Source of the DNA: Enterobacteriaceae endosymbiont of Donacia marginata
Lineage (GTDB): Bacteria; Pseudomonadota; Gammaproteobacteria; Enterobacterales; Enterobacteriaceae
Direction of reading: 5' to 3'
Assembly (NCBI RefSeq): GCF_012567685.1
Contig: NZ_CP046184.1
Location: forward strand, 398,407-462,406
DNA length: 64,000 bases
Part shown: in pieces, positions 48,125-59,207 of the stretch
Layout: the number at the start of each line of letters is the position of its first letter
Position numbering within the stretch: position 1 is the first letter of the stretch
Position numbers and translations under genes: made by a program
The notes under the pieces: model-generated
Database searches by the model: none
The model's input: the letters and a program-made list of their open reading frames with translations, nothing else
Told to the model about the DNA's origin: nothing

Positions 48125-50539
48125 TTGACAAATAAATATTATAATGCATCAAGTATTCAAATTTTAAAAGGATTAGATGCAGTAAAAAAAAGACCAGGAA
48201 TGTATATTGGAAACACAGATGATGGAACAGGATTACATCATATGGTTTTTGAAGTTATAGATAATGCTATTGATGAATCTCTTGCTGGTTATTGTAAAAA
48301 TATAAATATAATTATTCATAATGATAATTCTATATCTATTATTGATGATGGAAGAGGAATACCAACAGATATACATAAAGAAGCTCAAATTTCAGCAGCT
48401 GAAGTAATTATGACTATATTACATTCAGGAGGTAAATTTAATAATAAGTCATATAAATTATCAGGAGGATTACATGGAGTAGGAGTTTCAGTAGTAAATG
48501 CTTTATCTAAGAAATTAGAATTAGTAATTAAAAGAAATGGAAAATTATATAAACAATTATATTATTATGGGGTCCCTCAAAATAAATTACAAAATATTGA
48601 TAGTAGTACTACTACAGGTACTCATATTAGATTTTGGCCTAATTATAATATTTTTAAAAATATTCAATCTTTTAATTATAAAATTTTATCTAAAAGATTA
48701 AGAGAATTATCATTTTTAAATTCAGGATTATTTATTTCAATAAATGATAGAAGAAATAATAAATTTAAATCATTTCAATATCATGGGGGTATAAAAGAAT
48801 TTATTAAATATTTAAATAAAAATCAGAATATTATTCATAATAATATTTTTTATTGTTATAAAAAAAATAAAAAGATAAATATAGAAATTGCTATGCAATG
48901 GAATGATTCTTTTAAAGAAAAAATATATTGTTTTACAAATAATATTCCTCAAGAAAATGGCGGTACTCATTTATCTGGATTAAAAACAGCTATAACACGT
49001 ACAATTAACTTGTATATAGATAAAGAAAAATATAATAAAAAAAAAAAACATATTCACATTACAGGTGAAGATACTAGAGAAGGATTAATCGCTCTTATAT
49101 CTATTCAGATTTCAAATCCTAAATTTTCTTCTCAAACTAAAGATAAATTAATTTCATCAGAAATAAAATCTTTAGTAGAATGTTATGTTAATCAACAATT
49201 AATGTTTTTTTTATTAGAAAATCCTAATGATTCAAAAAAAATAATAGAAAAAATTATATATGCAGCAAAAATCAGAGATGTAACAAGAAAAACAAAAGAA
49301 ATAATAAAGAATCAAAACACTTTTAGTATATCTAGATTGCCAGGTAAATTATCTGATTGTCAAGAAAATAACCCAAAATTATCTGAAATCTATTTAGTAG
49401 AAGGAGATTCGGCTGGAGGATCAGCAAAACAAGGAAGAAATAGAAAAAATCAAGCAGTATTGCCATTAAAAGGTAAAATTCTTAATGTAGAAAAAGCTGG
49501 ATTTAATAAGATCATATCTTCACAAGAAATTATTACATTAATTACTGCTTTAGGTTGTTATATTAATAAAAATGAATATAGTATAGATAAATTAAGATAT
49601 CATAATATTATTATTATGACAGATGCAGATGTAGATGGCGCGCATATTCGTACTTTATTATTAACATTTTTTTATCGTCAAATACCTCAAATAATAGAAA
49701 AAGGATATGTATATATTGCACAACCTCCATTATATAGAATTAAAAAAGGAAATAAAAAATTATATATTAAAAATAATGAAGAAATGGAAATTTTTACATT
49801 TAATATAGCTTTTAATAAAGCTATATTTTTTTTTAAAAATTCACAAAAAATTTTATCTGATAAAAAATTATTAATATTAGTGAATAAATATAATTATATT
49901 AAAAAAATTATAAAATTTTCACAATATATTTTTTCCGATAAAATATTATTTGCATTATTATATAATTCAAAATTAGAAAAATTAAATGATTATAATAATG
50001 TAAATTTATGGTTAAATAATTTATTATTATTTTTAAATAAAAAATATATTAATATTAATTTTACAGGAAATATAAATAAAAATATAAAACAAAATATTTT
50101 TGAACCAATAGTTTATGAAAATAAATATGGTAATATAGATAAATATTTATTAAATTATGATTTTTTTATTAGTAATGAATATAAAAAAATATGTTTATTA
50201 GGAAAAAAATTACTCTCTTTAAAAGAGAGAAAAATTTTTCGTGTAGAAAAAGGAGAAAAGTATAAAAATATTAATTCTTTTGAAGAAGGTATTGAATGGT
50301 TATTAAAAGAATGTAAAAAAAGGTTTACTATACAAAGATATAAAGGATTAGGTGAAATGAATCCAACCCAATTATGGGAAACAACTATGAATCCTTTAAC
50401 TCGTAATATGTTACAAGTAACAATTAAAGATGCAAAAAAAGCAGATAAATTATTTTCAACTCTTATGGGAGATCAAGTAGAACCTAGAAGGTTATTTATA
50501 AAAAATAATGCATTAAAAGCCATTAATATTGATATTTAA
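48125..50539 (+). CDS. gyrB: DNA gyrase subunit B
   Basis: 804 residues, the E. coli length. Starts with TTG (48125), supported by GAGAGTG ten bases upstream and by perfect family alignment from NKYYNASSIQILKGLDAVKKRPGMYIG. The GHKL ATPase motifs (DNAIDES, DDGRGIP, GGLHGVGVSVVNALS), the TOPRIM motif EGDSAGGSAKQGRNR and DADVDGAHI are intact, and the enterobacterial insert in the TOPRIM half is retained though diverged. With GyrA (not in the window) it introduces negative supercoils. Confidence 0.97.
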   Translation: MTNKYYNASSIQILKGLDAVKKRPGMYIGNTDDGTGLHHMVFEVIDNAIDESLAGYCKNINIIIHNDNSISIIDDGRGIPTDIHKEAQISAAEVIMTILHSGGKFNNKSYKLSGGLHGVGVSVVNALSKKLELVIKRNGKLYKQLYYYGVPQNKLQNIDSSTTTGTHIRFWPNYNIFKNIQSFNYKILSKRLRELSFLNSGLFISINDRRNNKFKSFQYHGGIKEFIKYLNKNQNIIHNNIFYCYKKNKKINIEIAMQWNDSFKEKIYCFTNNIPQENGGTHLSGLKTAITRTINLYIDKEKYNKKKKHIHITGEDTREGLIALISIQISNPKFSSQTKDKLISSEIKSLVECYVNQQLMFFLLENPNDSKKIIEKIIYAAKIRDVTRKTKEIIKNQNTFSISRLPGKLSDCQENNPKLSEIYLVEGDSAGGSAKQGRNRKNQAVLPLKGKILNVEKAGFNKIISSQEIITLITALGCYINKNEYSIDKLRYHNIIIMTDADVDGAHIRTLLLTFFYRQIPQIIEKGYVYIAQPPLYRIKKGNKKLYIKNNEEMEIFTFNIAFNKAIFFFKNSQKILSDKKLLILVNKYNYIKKIIKFSQYIFSDKILFALLYNSKLEKLNDYNNVNLWLNNLLLFLNKKYININFTGNINKNIKQNIFEPIVYENKYGNIDKYLLNYDFFISNEYKKICLLGKKLLSLKERKIFRVEKGEKYKNINSFEEGIEWLLKECKKRFTIQRYKGLGEMNPTQLWETTMNPLTRNMLQVTIKDAKKADKLFSTLMGDQVEPRRLFIKNNALKAINIDI

Positions 50540-50544
50540 AATAA

Positions 50545-50578
50545 TTTTTATAAAAAAATAGTTATTTTTTTATAAAAA
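50545..50578. terminator. Hairpin between gyrB and rpoZ
   Basis: Perfect 16-bp A/T arms (50545-50560 and 50563-50578) with a 2-base loop between convergent gyrB and rpoZ. All A-U, so a weak but palindromic terminator candidate for both strands. Confidence 0.5.
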
Positions 50579-50579
50579 A

Positions 50580-50831
50580 TTAGTAATTATCTAAATCAAT
50601 AGATTGAAATTTTTTATCTATGTTTTTTTCATAATTATCTATAGTTTTTTTATTTATTAAACCTTGTTCAATTTCTCGTAATGCTAAAATAGTTGTTTTA
50701 TCATTTTTTTCTGATAATAAAGGAATTTTACCTCTAATTTGAATTTGTCTAGCTCTTTTAGCCGCAATTATAACTAAATCAAATCGATTACCTATTTTTT
50801 TAACAGCTTTTTCTACAGTAACTCTTGCCAT
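50580..50831 (-). CDS. rpoZ: RNA polymerase omega subunit
   Basis: 83 residues (E. coli 91). It starts [20 protein letters not shown], then [13 protein letters not shown] and [10 protein letters not shown], the omega core that clasps the beta-prime subunit. The tail is short and variable, as usual. Its E. coli partner spoT is not next to it. Confidence 0.96.
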   Translation of the reverse strand: MARVTVEKAVKKIGNRFDLVIIAAKRARQIQIRGKIPLLSEKNDKTTILALREIEQGLINKKTIDNYEKNIDKKFQSIDLDNY

Positions 50832-50986
50832 AAAAAATATACCATTTTTATATTAAAATAAATAAATTAATTTATTAATTTTATTTAAATAATAATAGTA
50901 TTATACATATTAATTATAATATCATATATTTTAAAATTATAATATTTTATATAAAATATATTTTTTATATGAAAGGAAATTATTAT

Positions 50987-51529
50987 ATGAATTTAAATTG
51001 TGTGCCTTCTGGAGAAAATATTCCTAATGATATTAATGTTATTATTGAAATATCTTCTAATTCTAATCCAATAAAATACGAAATTAATAAAAAATATGGA
51101 ATATTATTTGTAGATCGTTTTATTAATATACCTATATTTTATCCATGTAATTATGGATATATAAATAATACATTATCATTAGATGGTGATTGTTTAGATG
51201 TAATGGTAATAACAAAATATCAAATTATGCCAGGATCTGTAATTAGATGTCGTCCTATAGGTTTATTAAATATGATAGATGAATCTGGAGATGATAAAAA
51301 AATAATTGCAGTCCCACATGATAAAATTTCTCAAGAATATACTTTTATTAAAAGTATAAAAGATTTATCTATTTTTTTACAAAAACAAATTATATATTTT
51401 TTTAAACATTATAAAGATTTAGAACAAAATAAATGGTGTAAAGTAAATGATTGGGGAAATGTTGCCCAAGCAGAAAATGAGATTTTACTTTCTATTAAAA
51501 GATTTAAAACAAAAAATGATAATTATTAA
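50987..51529 (+). CDS. ppa: Inorganic pyrophosphatase
   Basis: 180 residues from ATG 50987, chosen over the in-frame ATG at 50969 because GAAAGG lies just before it and the E. coli start aligns here. Type I enzyme: the EISSNSNPIKYEINKKYG segment, FYPCNYGYINNTLSLDGDCLDVMVI with catalytic aspartates, DESGDDKKIIAVP and HYKDLEQNKWCKV are present. It hydrolyses pyrophosphate from biosynthesis and is normally essential. Confidence 0.97.
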   Translation: MNLNCVPSGENIPNDINVIIEISSNSNPIKYEINKKYGILFVDRFINIPIFYPCNYGYINNTLSLDGDCLDVMVITKYQIMPGSVIRCRPIGLLNMIDESGDDKKIIAVPHDKISQEYTFIKSIKDLSIFLQKQIIYFFKHYKDLEQNKWCKVNDWGNVAQAENEILLSIKRFKTKNDNY

Positions 51530-51638
51530 TATTTTAATTAATTTAATTAAAAAAATAATTTTTAAAATTTTAATATATTTTTTATAAAAAATTTTAGTAA
51601 AATATTATCTACAGTCTAAATTTTATTAAAGGAAAAAA

Positions 51639-52886
51639 ATGTCTAAAATAAAAAAAATAATAGGTAGAGAAATTCTTGATTCTAGAGGTTATCCAACTAT
51701 TGAAGCAGAAGTTCATTTAAACAATAACATAATTGGAAGTGCATCTGTACCCTCTGGAGCATCTACAGGATCTAAAGAAGCAATTGAATTGCGTGATGGA
51801 GATAAAAAAAGATTTTTAGGAAAAGGAGTTTTAAAATCAGTTAAAATAATTAATAATATTTTTAGTAAATATTTAATTAATCAAAATTCATTAGATCAAG
51901 AAAATATTGATAAAATTATGATTAATTTAGATAATACTGAAAATAAATCTAATTTTGGAGCTAACACTATTTTAGCAGTTTCACTTGCTAATGCTAGAGC
52001 GGCGGCTCTATATAAAAAAATACCATTATTTCAATATATTAGTGATATTAATAATACAAAAGAAAAATTTTTTATGCCATTACCCATGATTAATATTATT
52101 AATGGCGGAAAACATGCTGATAATAATTTAGATATACAAGAATTTATGATACAACCTATTAGTGCAAAAAATATAAAAGAAGCTATACGTTATGGTGCTG
52201 AAATATTTCATCATTTATCATTAGTACTTAAAGAAAAAAAATTAATTACTTCAGTTGGAGATGAAGGAGGATATGCTCCAAATTTAAATAATAATAGCGA
52301 AGCCTTTGATATGATATCAAAGGCAGTTTACAATGCAGGATTTATTCTAGGTAAAGATATTACCTTTGCTATTGATTGTGCTGCTTCAGAATTATTTTAT
52401 AATAAAAAATATCACTTAGAAGGTGAAAAAATAAATCTTTCTTCAAAAGAATTTACAAATTTTTTATCTAATCTAGTTAAGAAATATCCTATTACTTCAA
52501 TAGAAGATGGATTAGATGAATCTGATTGGGATGGATTTATATATCAAACAAAAATATTAGGTAGTAAAATTCAATTAGTAGGAGATGATTTATTTGTTAC
52601 AAATCAAAAATATTTAAAAAAAGGAATTAAATATAAAGTAGCTAATGCAATTTTAATAAAATTAAATCAAATAGGTTCTCTTACAGAAACATTATCTACT
52701 ATTAAAATAGCTAAAAAAGCAGGATATAAAATTATTATTTCACATAGATCTGGAGAGACAGAAGACACCTTTATTTCAGATTTAGCTGTAGGGACAAATG
52801 CTGATCAAATTAAAACTGGTTCTATGAGTCGTTCTGATAGAAATGCAAAATATAATCAATTAATTAGAATTGAAGAAAAATTATAA
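51639..52886 (+). CDS. eno: Enolase
   Basis: 415 residues (E. coli 432). [35 protein letters not shown] (acid residue), [22 protein letters not shown] (catalytic Lys) and SHRSGETED are intact, so the active site is whole. The last 15 or so residues found in E. coli after RIEE are missing; part of that tail contributes to RNase E contact region only indirectly, and activity should not need it. Converts 2-phosphoglycerate to PEP, which feeds Enzyme I. Confidence 0.98.
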   Translation: MSKIKKIIGREILDSRGYPTIEAEVHLNNNIIGSASVPSGASTGSKEAIELRDGDKKRFLGKGVLKSVKIINNIFSKYLINQNSLDQENIDKIMINLDNTENKSNFGANTILAVSLANARAAALYKKIPLFQYISDINNTKEKFFMPLPMINIINGGKHADNNLDIQEFMIQPISAKNIKEAIRYGAEIFHHLSLVLKEKKLITSVGDEGGYAPNLNNNSEAFDMISKAVYNAGFILGKDITFAIDCAASELFYNKKYHLEGEKINLSSKEFTNFLSNLVKKYPITSIEDGLDESDWDGFIYQTKILGSKIQLVGDDLFVTNQKYLKKGIKYKVANAILIKLNQIGSLTETLSTIKIAKKAGYKIIISHRSGETEDTFISDLAVGTNADQIKTGSMSRSDRNAKYNQLIRIEEKL

Positions 52887-52895
52887 AAAATTTAT

Positions 52896-52927
52896 TACTA
52901 TGTTGTATATTTTTTCAACATAGTAAA
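52896..52927 (+). terminator. Hairpin terminator after eno
   Basis: Perfect 11-bp arms TTACTATGTTG (52896-52906) and its complement (52917-52927) around a T-rich loop, ten bases after the enolase stop and 29 bases before cydD. Confidence 0.65.
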
Positions 52928-52956
52928 ATTATTATTTAAATAAATTTTAATTTAAA

Positions 52957-54678
52957 ATGAAAATATATACAGAAGAAAAAATAATTTTTTGGTTAAAAAA
53001 ACAAAGTTTTTTTGCTAAAAATCTATTAATAATTTCTTATTTGTTAAATTTTATTAATATATGTTTATTAATAATACAAAATTGGATATTATCTAAACAA
53101 ATACAAACTTTTTTTTTTAAAGAAAATAAAAATAAAATTTTTCATTATTATATAATATTATTTTTATGTTTTATTATAAAAATATTTATAACTATTTTAA
53201 TAAATAAAATAAATTTTTATTATAGTGAAATAATAAAAGTTTCTATTAGGAAAAAAGTTTTAAATAAATTAACATCTAGATATTATGAAAGATTAAAAAA
53301 TCAAACAACTGGCTCTGATATATCATTAATTATAAATCAAGTAGAAAATTTACAAGATTATTATAATGAATATATACCTCAATTTTTTAGGATAAAAATA
53401 TCATCATTAATAATTTTAATTACTATATTTTTTATTAGTTGGATTATAGATTTAATTATAATTATTATTAGTATAATAATTATTTTTTTTATAATTTTAA
53501 TTGGGAAAAAAACTACACAAAAAAATAAAAAAAATTTTAAAATTTTATCACTTTTAAATGGATTATTTTTTGATAGACTAAAAGGTATAGAAACTATTAG
53601 ATTATTTAATCTTCGTAAAATAGAAATAAAAAAAATTTCTTTTTATATTGAACAATATAGAAAAAAAAATATTGAGATATTAAAAATTATTTTTTTAACT
53701 TCAGCTATCTTAGAATTTTTTTCTTCTGTTTCTTTAGCTTTTATTATTATGTATTTTAGTTTTACATATTTACATATAATAAATTTTGGTTTTTATAATA
53801 AAAATATTAAAATATTACATAGTTTTTTTATATTGATGTTAATTTCTGAATATTTTCAAAATTTTAGTAATTTAGGAAAATTATATCATATTAAATCTAA
53901 AGCTATCGGAGCAGCTGATAATATTATAAAATTATTAAATAATAAAATTTATATTTTAAAAAAAAAAGAAGAATTTTTTTTAAAAAATAGCAATAAATTA
54001 GAAATAATAGCAAAAAATTTAATAATTAAAAATAAAAAAGGGAATATATTAATAGGACCTATATCTTTTAAGATATTTTCTGGACAAAATATAGTTATTA
54101 TTGGTGCTAATGGATGTGGGAAAACAACATTATTTAATGTTCTTTTAGGTCTTTTACCATATCATGGATCATTAAAAATTAATAATATTGAATTTAAAAA
54201 TATAAATTTATATAGTTGGTATGAAAAAATATCATATGTTAAACAAAATCCTAAATTACCTGCTATAACAATTAGAAAAAATTTATTTTTTAATAAAAAT
54301 ATAAATATTTCTAAAATAGAAAAAATTATTAAAGAAATTGGTATAATAGATTTTTTAAAAAAATTACCTCATGGGATAGATACTTCTTTATATAAAGAAG
54401 ATATATATTTATCAGTTGGACAATTACAAAGAATAGCTATTGCTAGAGCTTTAATTAAAGATCATTTAATATTATTATTAGATGAACCAATATCTAATAT
54501 TGATATTAAAAGTCAATATGATATTATTAAATCAATAAAAAAAAATAATTCATCTTTTAAAATTAGTATAACAATTACACATAAAATATATCAAATAAAT
54601 TATTATAATGTAATATGGTATATGGAAAATGGTAAAATTGTTAAAAAACATATTTTAAAAATAAAAAAAAACAAATAA
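52957..54678 (+). CDS. cydD: ABC exporter CydD (half of CydDC)
   Basis: 573 residues (E. coli 588). An N-terminal domain of about six membrane segments is followed by an ATPase domain with Walker A GANGCGKTT, signature LSVGQLQRIAIARAL and Walker B LILLLDEPISNID. CydDC is a heterodimeric inner-membrane transporter needed for cytochrome bd assembly and tied to thiol/haem handling in the periplasm. It is directly followed by cydC, then infA, in the E. coli order (cydD-cydC-aat-infA, with aat deleted). Confidence 0.94.
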   Translation: MKIYTEEKIIFWLKKQSFFAKNLLIISYLLNFINICLLIIQNWILSKQIQTFFFKENKNKIFHYYIILFLCFIIKIFITILINKINFYYSEIIKVSIRKKVLNKLTSRYYERLKNQTTGSDISLIINQVENLQDYYNEYIPQFFRIKISSLIILITIFFISWIIDLIIIIISIIIIFFIILIGKKTTQKNKKNFKILSLLNGLFFDRLKGIETIRLFNLRKIEIKKISFYIEQYRKKNIEILKIIFLTSAILEFFSSVSLAFIIMYFSFTYLHIINFGFYNKNIKILHSFFILMLISEYFQNFSNLGKLYHIKSKAIGAADNIIKLLNNKIYILKKKEEFFLKNSNKLEIIAKNLIIKNKKGNILIGPISFKIFSGQNIVIIGANGCGKTTLFNVLLGLLPYHGSLKINNIEFKNINLYSWYEKISYVKQNPKLPAITIRKNLFFNKNINISKIEKIIKEIGIIDFLKKLPHGIDTSLYKEDIYLSVGQLQRIAIARALIKDHLILLLDEPISNIDIKSQYDIIKSIKKNNSSFKISITITHKIYQINYYNVIWYMENGKIVKKHILKIKKNK

Positions 54679-54707
54679 TTTTTTTTTTAAAAAAAGAGTT
54701 TTTTAAA

Positions 54708-56453
54708 ATGTTTTATGTATTTTATTTTTTAAAAAATTATAAAGGTTATATTAAAAAAATTTTTTTGGGAATTTTTTTATCTATAATAAATAATTTAATG
54801 AATTTGTTTTTATCTATAATTTCTGGATATTTATTAACTTATACTTTTTTATTAAGTATGAAAGATAATCTAATTGATTATAATTATATTATCCCTTCAA
54901 CTATTATTCGATTAATTTCAGTAATAAAAATTATTACTAAATATTTTGAAAAAATAATTCAACATAATAATACTTTATATTTTTTAAAAAAATTAAGAAT
55001 TCTTCTTTTAAAAAAGATATTTCCTTTATATCCATCTAATTTAATTTCTATTCATAATATTGAAATATTAAATATATTAATTTCAGATATTGAAATATTA
55101 GATTTTTTATATTTACAAATAATTACACCTTTTTTAATTATTATAATTATAATTTTACTAGTTTTAATTTATCTAAGTATATTTAATACATTTTTTTTTA
55201 TAATTTTATTTATTAATATATTAATATTAACTATATTTTACCTTTTTTATTTTTATAAAAAAGGTAAAATAATAGGAGAAAAAAATATAAATATAAAAAA
55301 AAAATATTATTATTTAATAAATAATTTTTTATCATATTATACAGAATATAAAATATTTGAAGGTATAAAATATATATCTAATAGAATTAATATTCTAGAA
55401 TTAAAATTACAAAAAATACAACTCATAAAAAATAATAATAATATTTATTCACAATTATTAATGAATATTATTACTGATATAAACATAATAATAATATTAT
55501 TATATACTCATATATATTTTAATAATATAAAATTACAATATAAAATAATATTATTTTTATTATTTTTAATAACATTTTCAAAAATATTATTTCCTTTAAA
55601 TAATATTTTTCAAAATATTCATGAAATATTTTTTTCAGCTAAAAAAATTTTTAATATTATAAAAAAAAAACCAATTATTACTTTTATAAATAAAGAAAAA
55701 ATTAATAAAAATTATTATCTAAAATTAGATATAAAAAATCTATCTTTTTACTATAAAAAAAACTATCCATATATATTAAAAAATATATCTTTACATATAA
55801 AAAAAAAACAAAAAATAGCTATTACTGGGCATAATGGTTGTGGAAAAACAACATTATTTATGTTATTAACTAGAGCGTGGGATCCAATAAAGGGAGCAAT
55901 TTATTTAAATGAATGTGATTTGAATAAATGGAATTTATCTTCATTAAGAACCAGTATAAGTGTTTTACCTCAAAAAATATATTTATTTAGTGATACATTA
56001 AAAAATAATATTTTATTAAATAATCAAAATAATATCAACATTAGTAATGAATATTTAATAAAAATTTTAAAATTAGTTGGTTTAAAAAAATTACTAGATA
56101 AAAAAAATAATTTGGATATATGGATGGGAGAGGGAGGAAGAACACTTTCAGGAGGTGAATTAAAAAAATTAGGAATAGCAAGAATTATATTTCATAATGG
56201 GGATTTAATTTTATTAGATGAACTTACAGAAGGATTAGATGCGATTTCATCTACTAAAATTATTAATTTAATTTTATCAATTTTTCAAAAAAAAATAATT
56301 ATATTTATTACACATAATATTGAGATTATGAAAAAAATGGATTGTATTTATTTTATGGATAATGGATTTTTAGTTGAAAAAGGGAAGTATGACTATTTAA
56401 TAAATAAAAAAGGATATTATTGGAATTATATAAAAAATAATATAAAATTATAA
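54708..56453 (+). CDS. cydC: ABC exporter CydC (half of CydDC)
   Basis: 581 residues (E. coli 573). Six membrane segments, very Ile/Leu/Phe-rich, then an ATPase domain: Walker A GHNGCGKTT, signature LSGGELKKLGIARI, Walker B LILLDELTEGLD with Leu for the usual Pro after DE, and the switch His in FITHNIEIM. Partner of CydD. The cytochrome bd genes cydAB are not in this window. Confidence 0.93.
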   Translation: MFYVFYFLKNYKGYIKKIFLGIFLSIINNLMNLFLSIISGYLLTYTFLLSMKDNLIDYNYIIPSTIIRLISVIKIITKYFEKIIQHNNTLYFLKKLRILLLKKIFPLYPSNLISIHNIEILNILISDIEILDFLYLQIITPFLIIIIIILLVLIYLSIFNTFFFIILFINILILTIFYLFYFYKKGKIIGEKNINIKKKYYYLINNFLSYYTEYKIFEGIKYISNRINILELKLQKIQLIKNNNNIYSQLLMNIITDINIIIILLYTHIYFNNIKLQYKIILFLLFLITFSKILFPLNNIFQNIHEIFFSAKKIFNIIKKKPIITFINKEKINKNYYLKLDIKNLSFYYKKNYPYILKNISLHIKKKQKIAITGHNGCGKTTLFMLLTRAWDPIKGAIYLNECDLNKWNLSSLRTSISVLPQKIYLFSDTLKNNILLNNQNNINISNEYLIKILKLVGLKKLLDKKNNLDIWMGEGGRTLSGGELKKLGIARIIFHNGDLILLDELTEGLDAISSTKIINLILSIFQKKIIIFITHNIEIMKKMDCIYFMDNGFLVEKGKYDYLINKKGYYWNYIKNNIKL

Positions 56454-56488
56454 TTATAATATTTTATTTATTTATATAAGGTATAGTA

Positions 56489-56707
56489 ATGTCAAAAGAG
56501 GAAAATATAGAAATGCAAGGTGTTGTATTAAATACATTACCAAATACTATTTTTCATGTAAAATTAGAAAATGGACATATAATAACAGCACATATATCTG
56601 GTAAAATGAGAAAAAATTATATTCGTATATTAACAGGAGATAAAGTTACTGTAGAATTAACACCATATGATTTACAAAAAGGTAGAATTATTTTTCGTAG
56701 TCGTTAA
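56489..56707 (+). CDS. infA: Translation initiation factor IF-1
   Basis: 72 residues, the E. coli length and nearly identical: [37 protein letters not shown] and the final GRIIFRSR. It binds the A-site during initiation. It follows cydC by 35 bases and has AAGG upstream. Its strict conservation contrasts with the loose drift of the flanking cydC gene. Confidence 0.98.
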   Translation: MSKEENIEMQGVVLNTLPNTIFHVKLENGHIITAHISGKMRKNYIRILTGDKVTVELTPYDLQKGRIIFRSR

Positions 56708-56800
56708 TAATTTTAATTAATTTAAATAAAATAATTATTTTTTTTACTAATTTATTATTTAGTTATGATTATTGATCTTTTTTAAAGAATTAATTATTTA

Positions 56801-57766
56801 TTAGTAATTTTTATTCAAAAACTTTTGTGCATCTAATGCAGCCATACATCCTGTAGCTGATGATGTAATAGCTTGTCTATAAGTATTATCCATAACATCA
56901 CCAGCAGCAAAAATTCCAGGGATATTTGTTTCTGTAAAACAAGAATTATTTAATTTATCTCTATTAGTAATAATATAACCGTTTTTATCTAATTTTAATA
57001 TTTCTTTAAATAAAACACTATTAGGGATAGTACCAATTAATATAAATATACCATATAATGGTAGTATTTTAACATTTTTATTAGATAAAGAATAAATTTT
57101 TATACCTGTTACTCCAATATTATTTCCTAATATTTCCTTAACTATATAAGGAGTATGTAATACTATTTTATTATTTTTTATTAATATTTTTAATTTTTTA
57201 AGTAATATTTTTTCAGCAGTAAAATTATTTTTTCTATGAATTAAGTGTACTTTAGAAGCAATTTCTCCTAAATATAATGCTTCTTCTATTGCAGAATTAC
57301 CTCCTCCTATGATAGCTACTACTTTATCACGATAAAAAAAACCATCACAAACAGCACATGAAGAAACTCCTTTACCTATAAATTTTTTTTCAGAATCTAA
57401 ACCTAAAAATTTTGGATAAGACCCAGTAGCAATAATTATACTGTTACAAATATATCTAAATAAATTACCTTCTACAATAAAAGGTGATTTATCAAAATTA
57501 ATAATTTTTATTATCGTATCATTTATAATACTAGTATTAAAATATAAAGCATGATTATATAATTGATCCATTAATTTTTTTCCAGTTATATTTGGAAAAT
57601 TTCCCGGCCAATTTTCTATATTAAATGTTTTTGTTAATTGTCCTCCAATATGATTACCTGTTACTATAATAGGATGTAAATTAGCTCTTGCAGCATATAT
57701 TGCTGCTGTATAACCAGCAGGACCAGATCCTAAAATAAGGAGTTTTGTTTTTTTTAAATTTTTCAT
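56801..57766 (-). CDS. trxB: Thioredoxin reductase
   Basis: 321 residues, the E. coli length. FAD motif GSGPAGYTAAIYAARA near the start, redox pair Cys137-Cys140 (SCAVCDGFF), NADPH motif GGGNSAIEEALYL and the terminal FAD contact FAAGDVMDNTYRQA. It reduces thioredoxin, the likely electron donor for NrdAB in this cell. Between infA and serS as in the E. coli cydDC-trxB-serS stretch. Confidence 0.98.
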   Translation of the reverse strand: MKNLKKTKLLILGSGPAGYTAAIYAARANLHPIIVTGNHIGGQLTKTFNIENWPGNFPNITGKKLMDQLYNHALYFNTSIINDTIIKIINFDKSPFIVEGNLFRYICNSIIIATGSYPKFLGLDSEKKFIGKGVSSCAVCDGFFYRDKVVAIIGGGNSAIEEALYLGEIASKVHLIHRKNNFTAEKILLKKLKILIKNNKIVLHTPYIVKEILGNNIGVTGIKIYSLSNKNVKILPLYGIFILIGTIPNSVLFKEILKLDKNGYIITNRDKLNNSCFTETNIPGIFAAGDVMDNTYRQAITSSATGCMAALDAQKFLNKNY

Positions 57767-57899
57767 ATAATAAACTTATTATTTTAATATTTAAAATATC
57801 AAAATTAAATACTAATATTTAATTTTTTAAAAATTAAAATTTATATAAAATAAATTTACATTATATAATATATTTTTTATTTAATATAGAGGGAAAATT

Positions 57900-59183
57900 A
57901 TGTTAGACGTAAAATTATTACGTAATAATATTGATTATGTATATTCAATTTTAAAAAAAAAAAATTTTTTTTTAGATATTAATACAATAAATCAATTAGA
58001 AAAAAAACGTAAAGATATACAAATAAGAATAGAAAAATTACAAATTAAAAAAAATCAAATATCTAAAATTTTATCAAAAAAAAATATTAACAATATATTT
58101 GAATTAAAGAAAAAAGTAATTAACATTAATAAAAAAATTTTAAAAGAAAAAATTATATTTAATGATATAAAAAAAAATATAAATAATATTTATACTTCAA
58201 TACCTAATTTACCATTAAATGATGTACCTTTAGGAAAAAATTCAAAAGGAAATAAAGAAATAAAAAAATGGGGGGAAAAAAATAAATATAATTTTACTAT
58301 ACGCGATCATGTAGAATTAGGTTATTTAAATAAAGGTATTGATTTAGAAGCAGGAGTTAACTTAAGTGGTTCAAAATTTTTTGTATTAAAAGGATTAATT
58401 GCTTATTTATATAGAATACTTATTCAATTTATGTTAAATACTCACATTATTAACCATAACTATACAGAAGTTTATGTCCCTTATATAGTAAATAAAAGAG
58501 CTTTATATGGTACTGGACAATTGCCTAAATTTAGTAAAGATCTTTTACATATAAAAAATTTTAAAAATTCTGATATATGTGAAGAATTTTTAATTCCTAC
58601 TGCCGAAGTGCCTTTAACAAATTTAGTATATAATAAAATTATTGAAGAAAAAAATTTACCAATTAAATTAGTTGCTCATAGTCCATGTTTTAGATCGGAA
58701 GTTGGTTCATATGGTAAATATAATAAAGGATTAATACGTACACATCAGTTTGATAAAGTAGAATTAGTACAATTAGTTAAACCTAAAAATTCTATTATCG
58801 CTTTAGAGCAAATTACTGATCATGCAGAAAAAATATTACAATTATTAAAATTACCATATAGAAAAGTATTATTATGTACAGGAGATATGAGTTTTGCATC
58901 AAGTAAAACTTATGATTTAGAAGTATGGTTTCCTTCAAAAAATAAATATTATGAAATTTCTTCATGTTCTAATATGTGGGATTTTCAATCTAGAAGAATA
59001 AAAGCAAGATATAGAAGAATAACAGATAAAAAAATTGAATTTATACATACTTTAAACGGTTCTGGATTAGCAATTGGTAGAACATTAGCTGCAATTATGG
59101 AAAATTATCAACTTAAAAATGGAAATATTAAAATACCTAAAATTTTAAGGACATATATGAATGGATTAAAATATATAAGATAA
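57900..59183 (+). CDS. serS: Seryl-tRNA synthetase
   Basis: 427 residues (E. coli 430). An N-terminal coiled-coil arm (about 30-100), then a class II core: FLIPTAEVPLTNL, FRSEVGSYGKYNKGLIRTHQFDKVE (motif 2) and NGSGLAIGRTLAAIMENYQ (motif 3). Near the start the gene holds an A12 run followed directly by T9 (57953-57973), kept in frame. It is convergent with argR, 24 bases away. AGGG before the start. Confidence 0.97.
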   Translation: MLDVKLLRNNIDYVYSILKKKNFFLDINTINQLEKKRKDIQIRIEKLQIKKNQISKILSKKNINNIFELKKKVININKKILKEKIIFNDIKKNINNIYTSIPNLPLNDVPLGKNSKGNKEIKKWGEKNKYNFTIRDHVELGYLNKGIDLEAGVNLSGSKFFVLKGLIAYLYRILIQFMLNTHIINHNYTEVYVPYIVNKRALYGTGQLPKFSKDLLHIKNFKNSDICEEFLIPTAEVPLTNLVYNKIIEEKNLPIKLVAHSPCFRSEVGSYGKYNKGLIRTHQFDKVELVQLVKPKNSIIALEQITDHAEKILQLLKLPYRKVLLCTGDMSFASSKTYDLEVWFPSKNKYYEISSCSNMWDFQSRRIKARYRRITDKKIEFIHTLNGSGLAIGRTLAAIMENYQLKNGNIKIPKILRTYMNGLKYIR

Positions 59184-59207
59184 AATTTTTTATAAATCTT
59201 ATTTATA

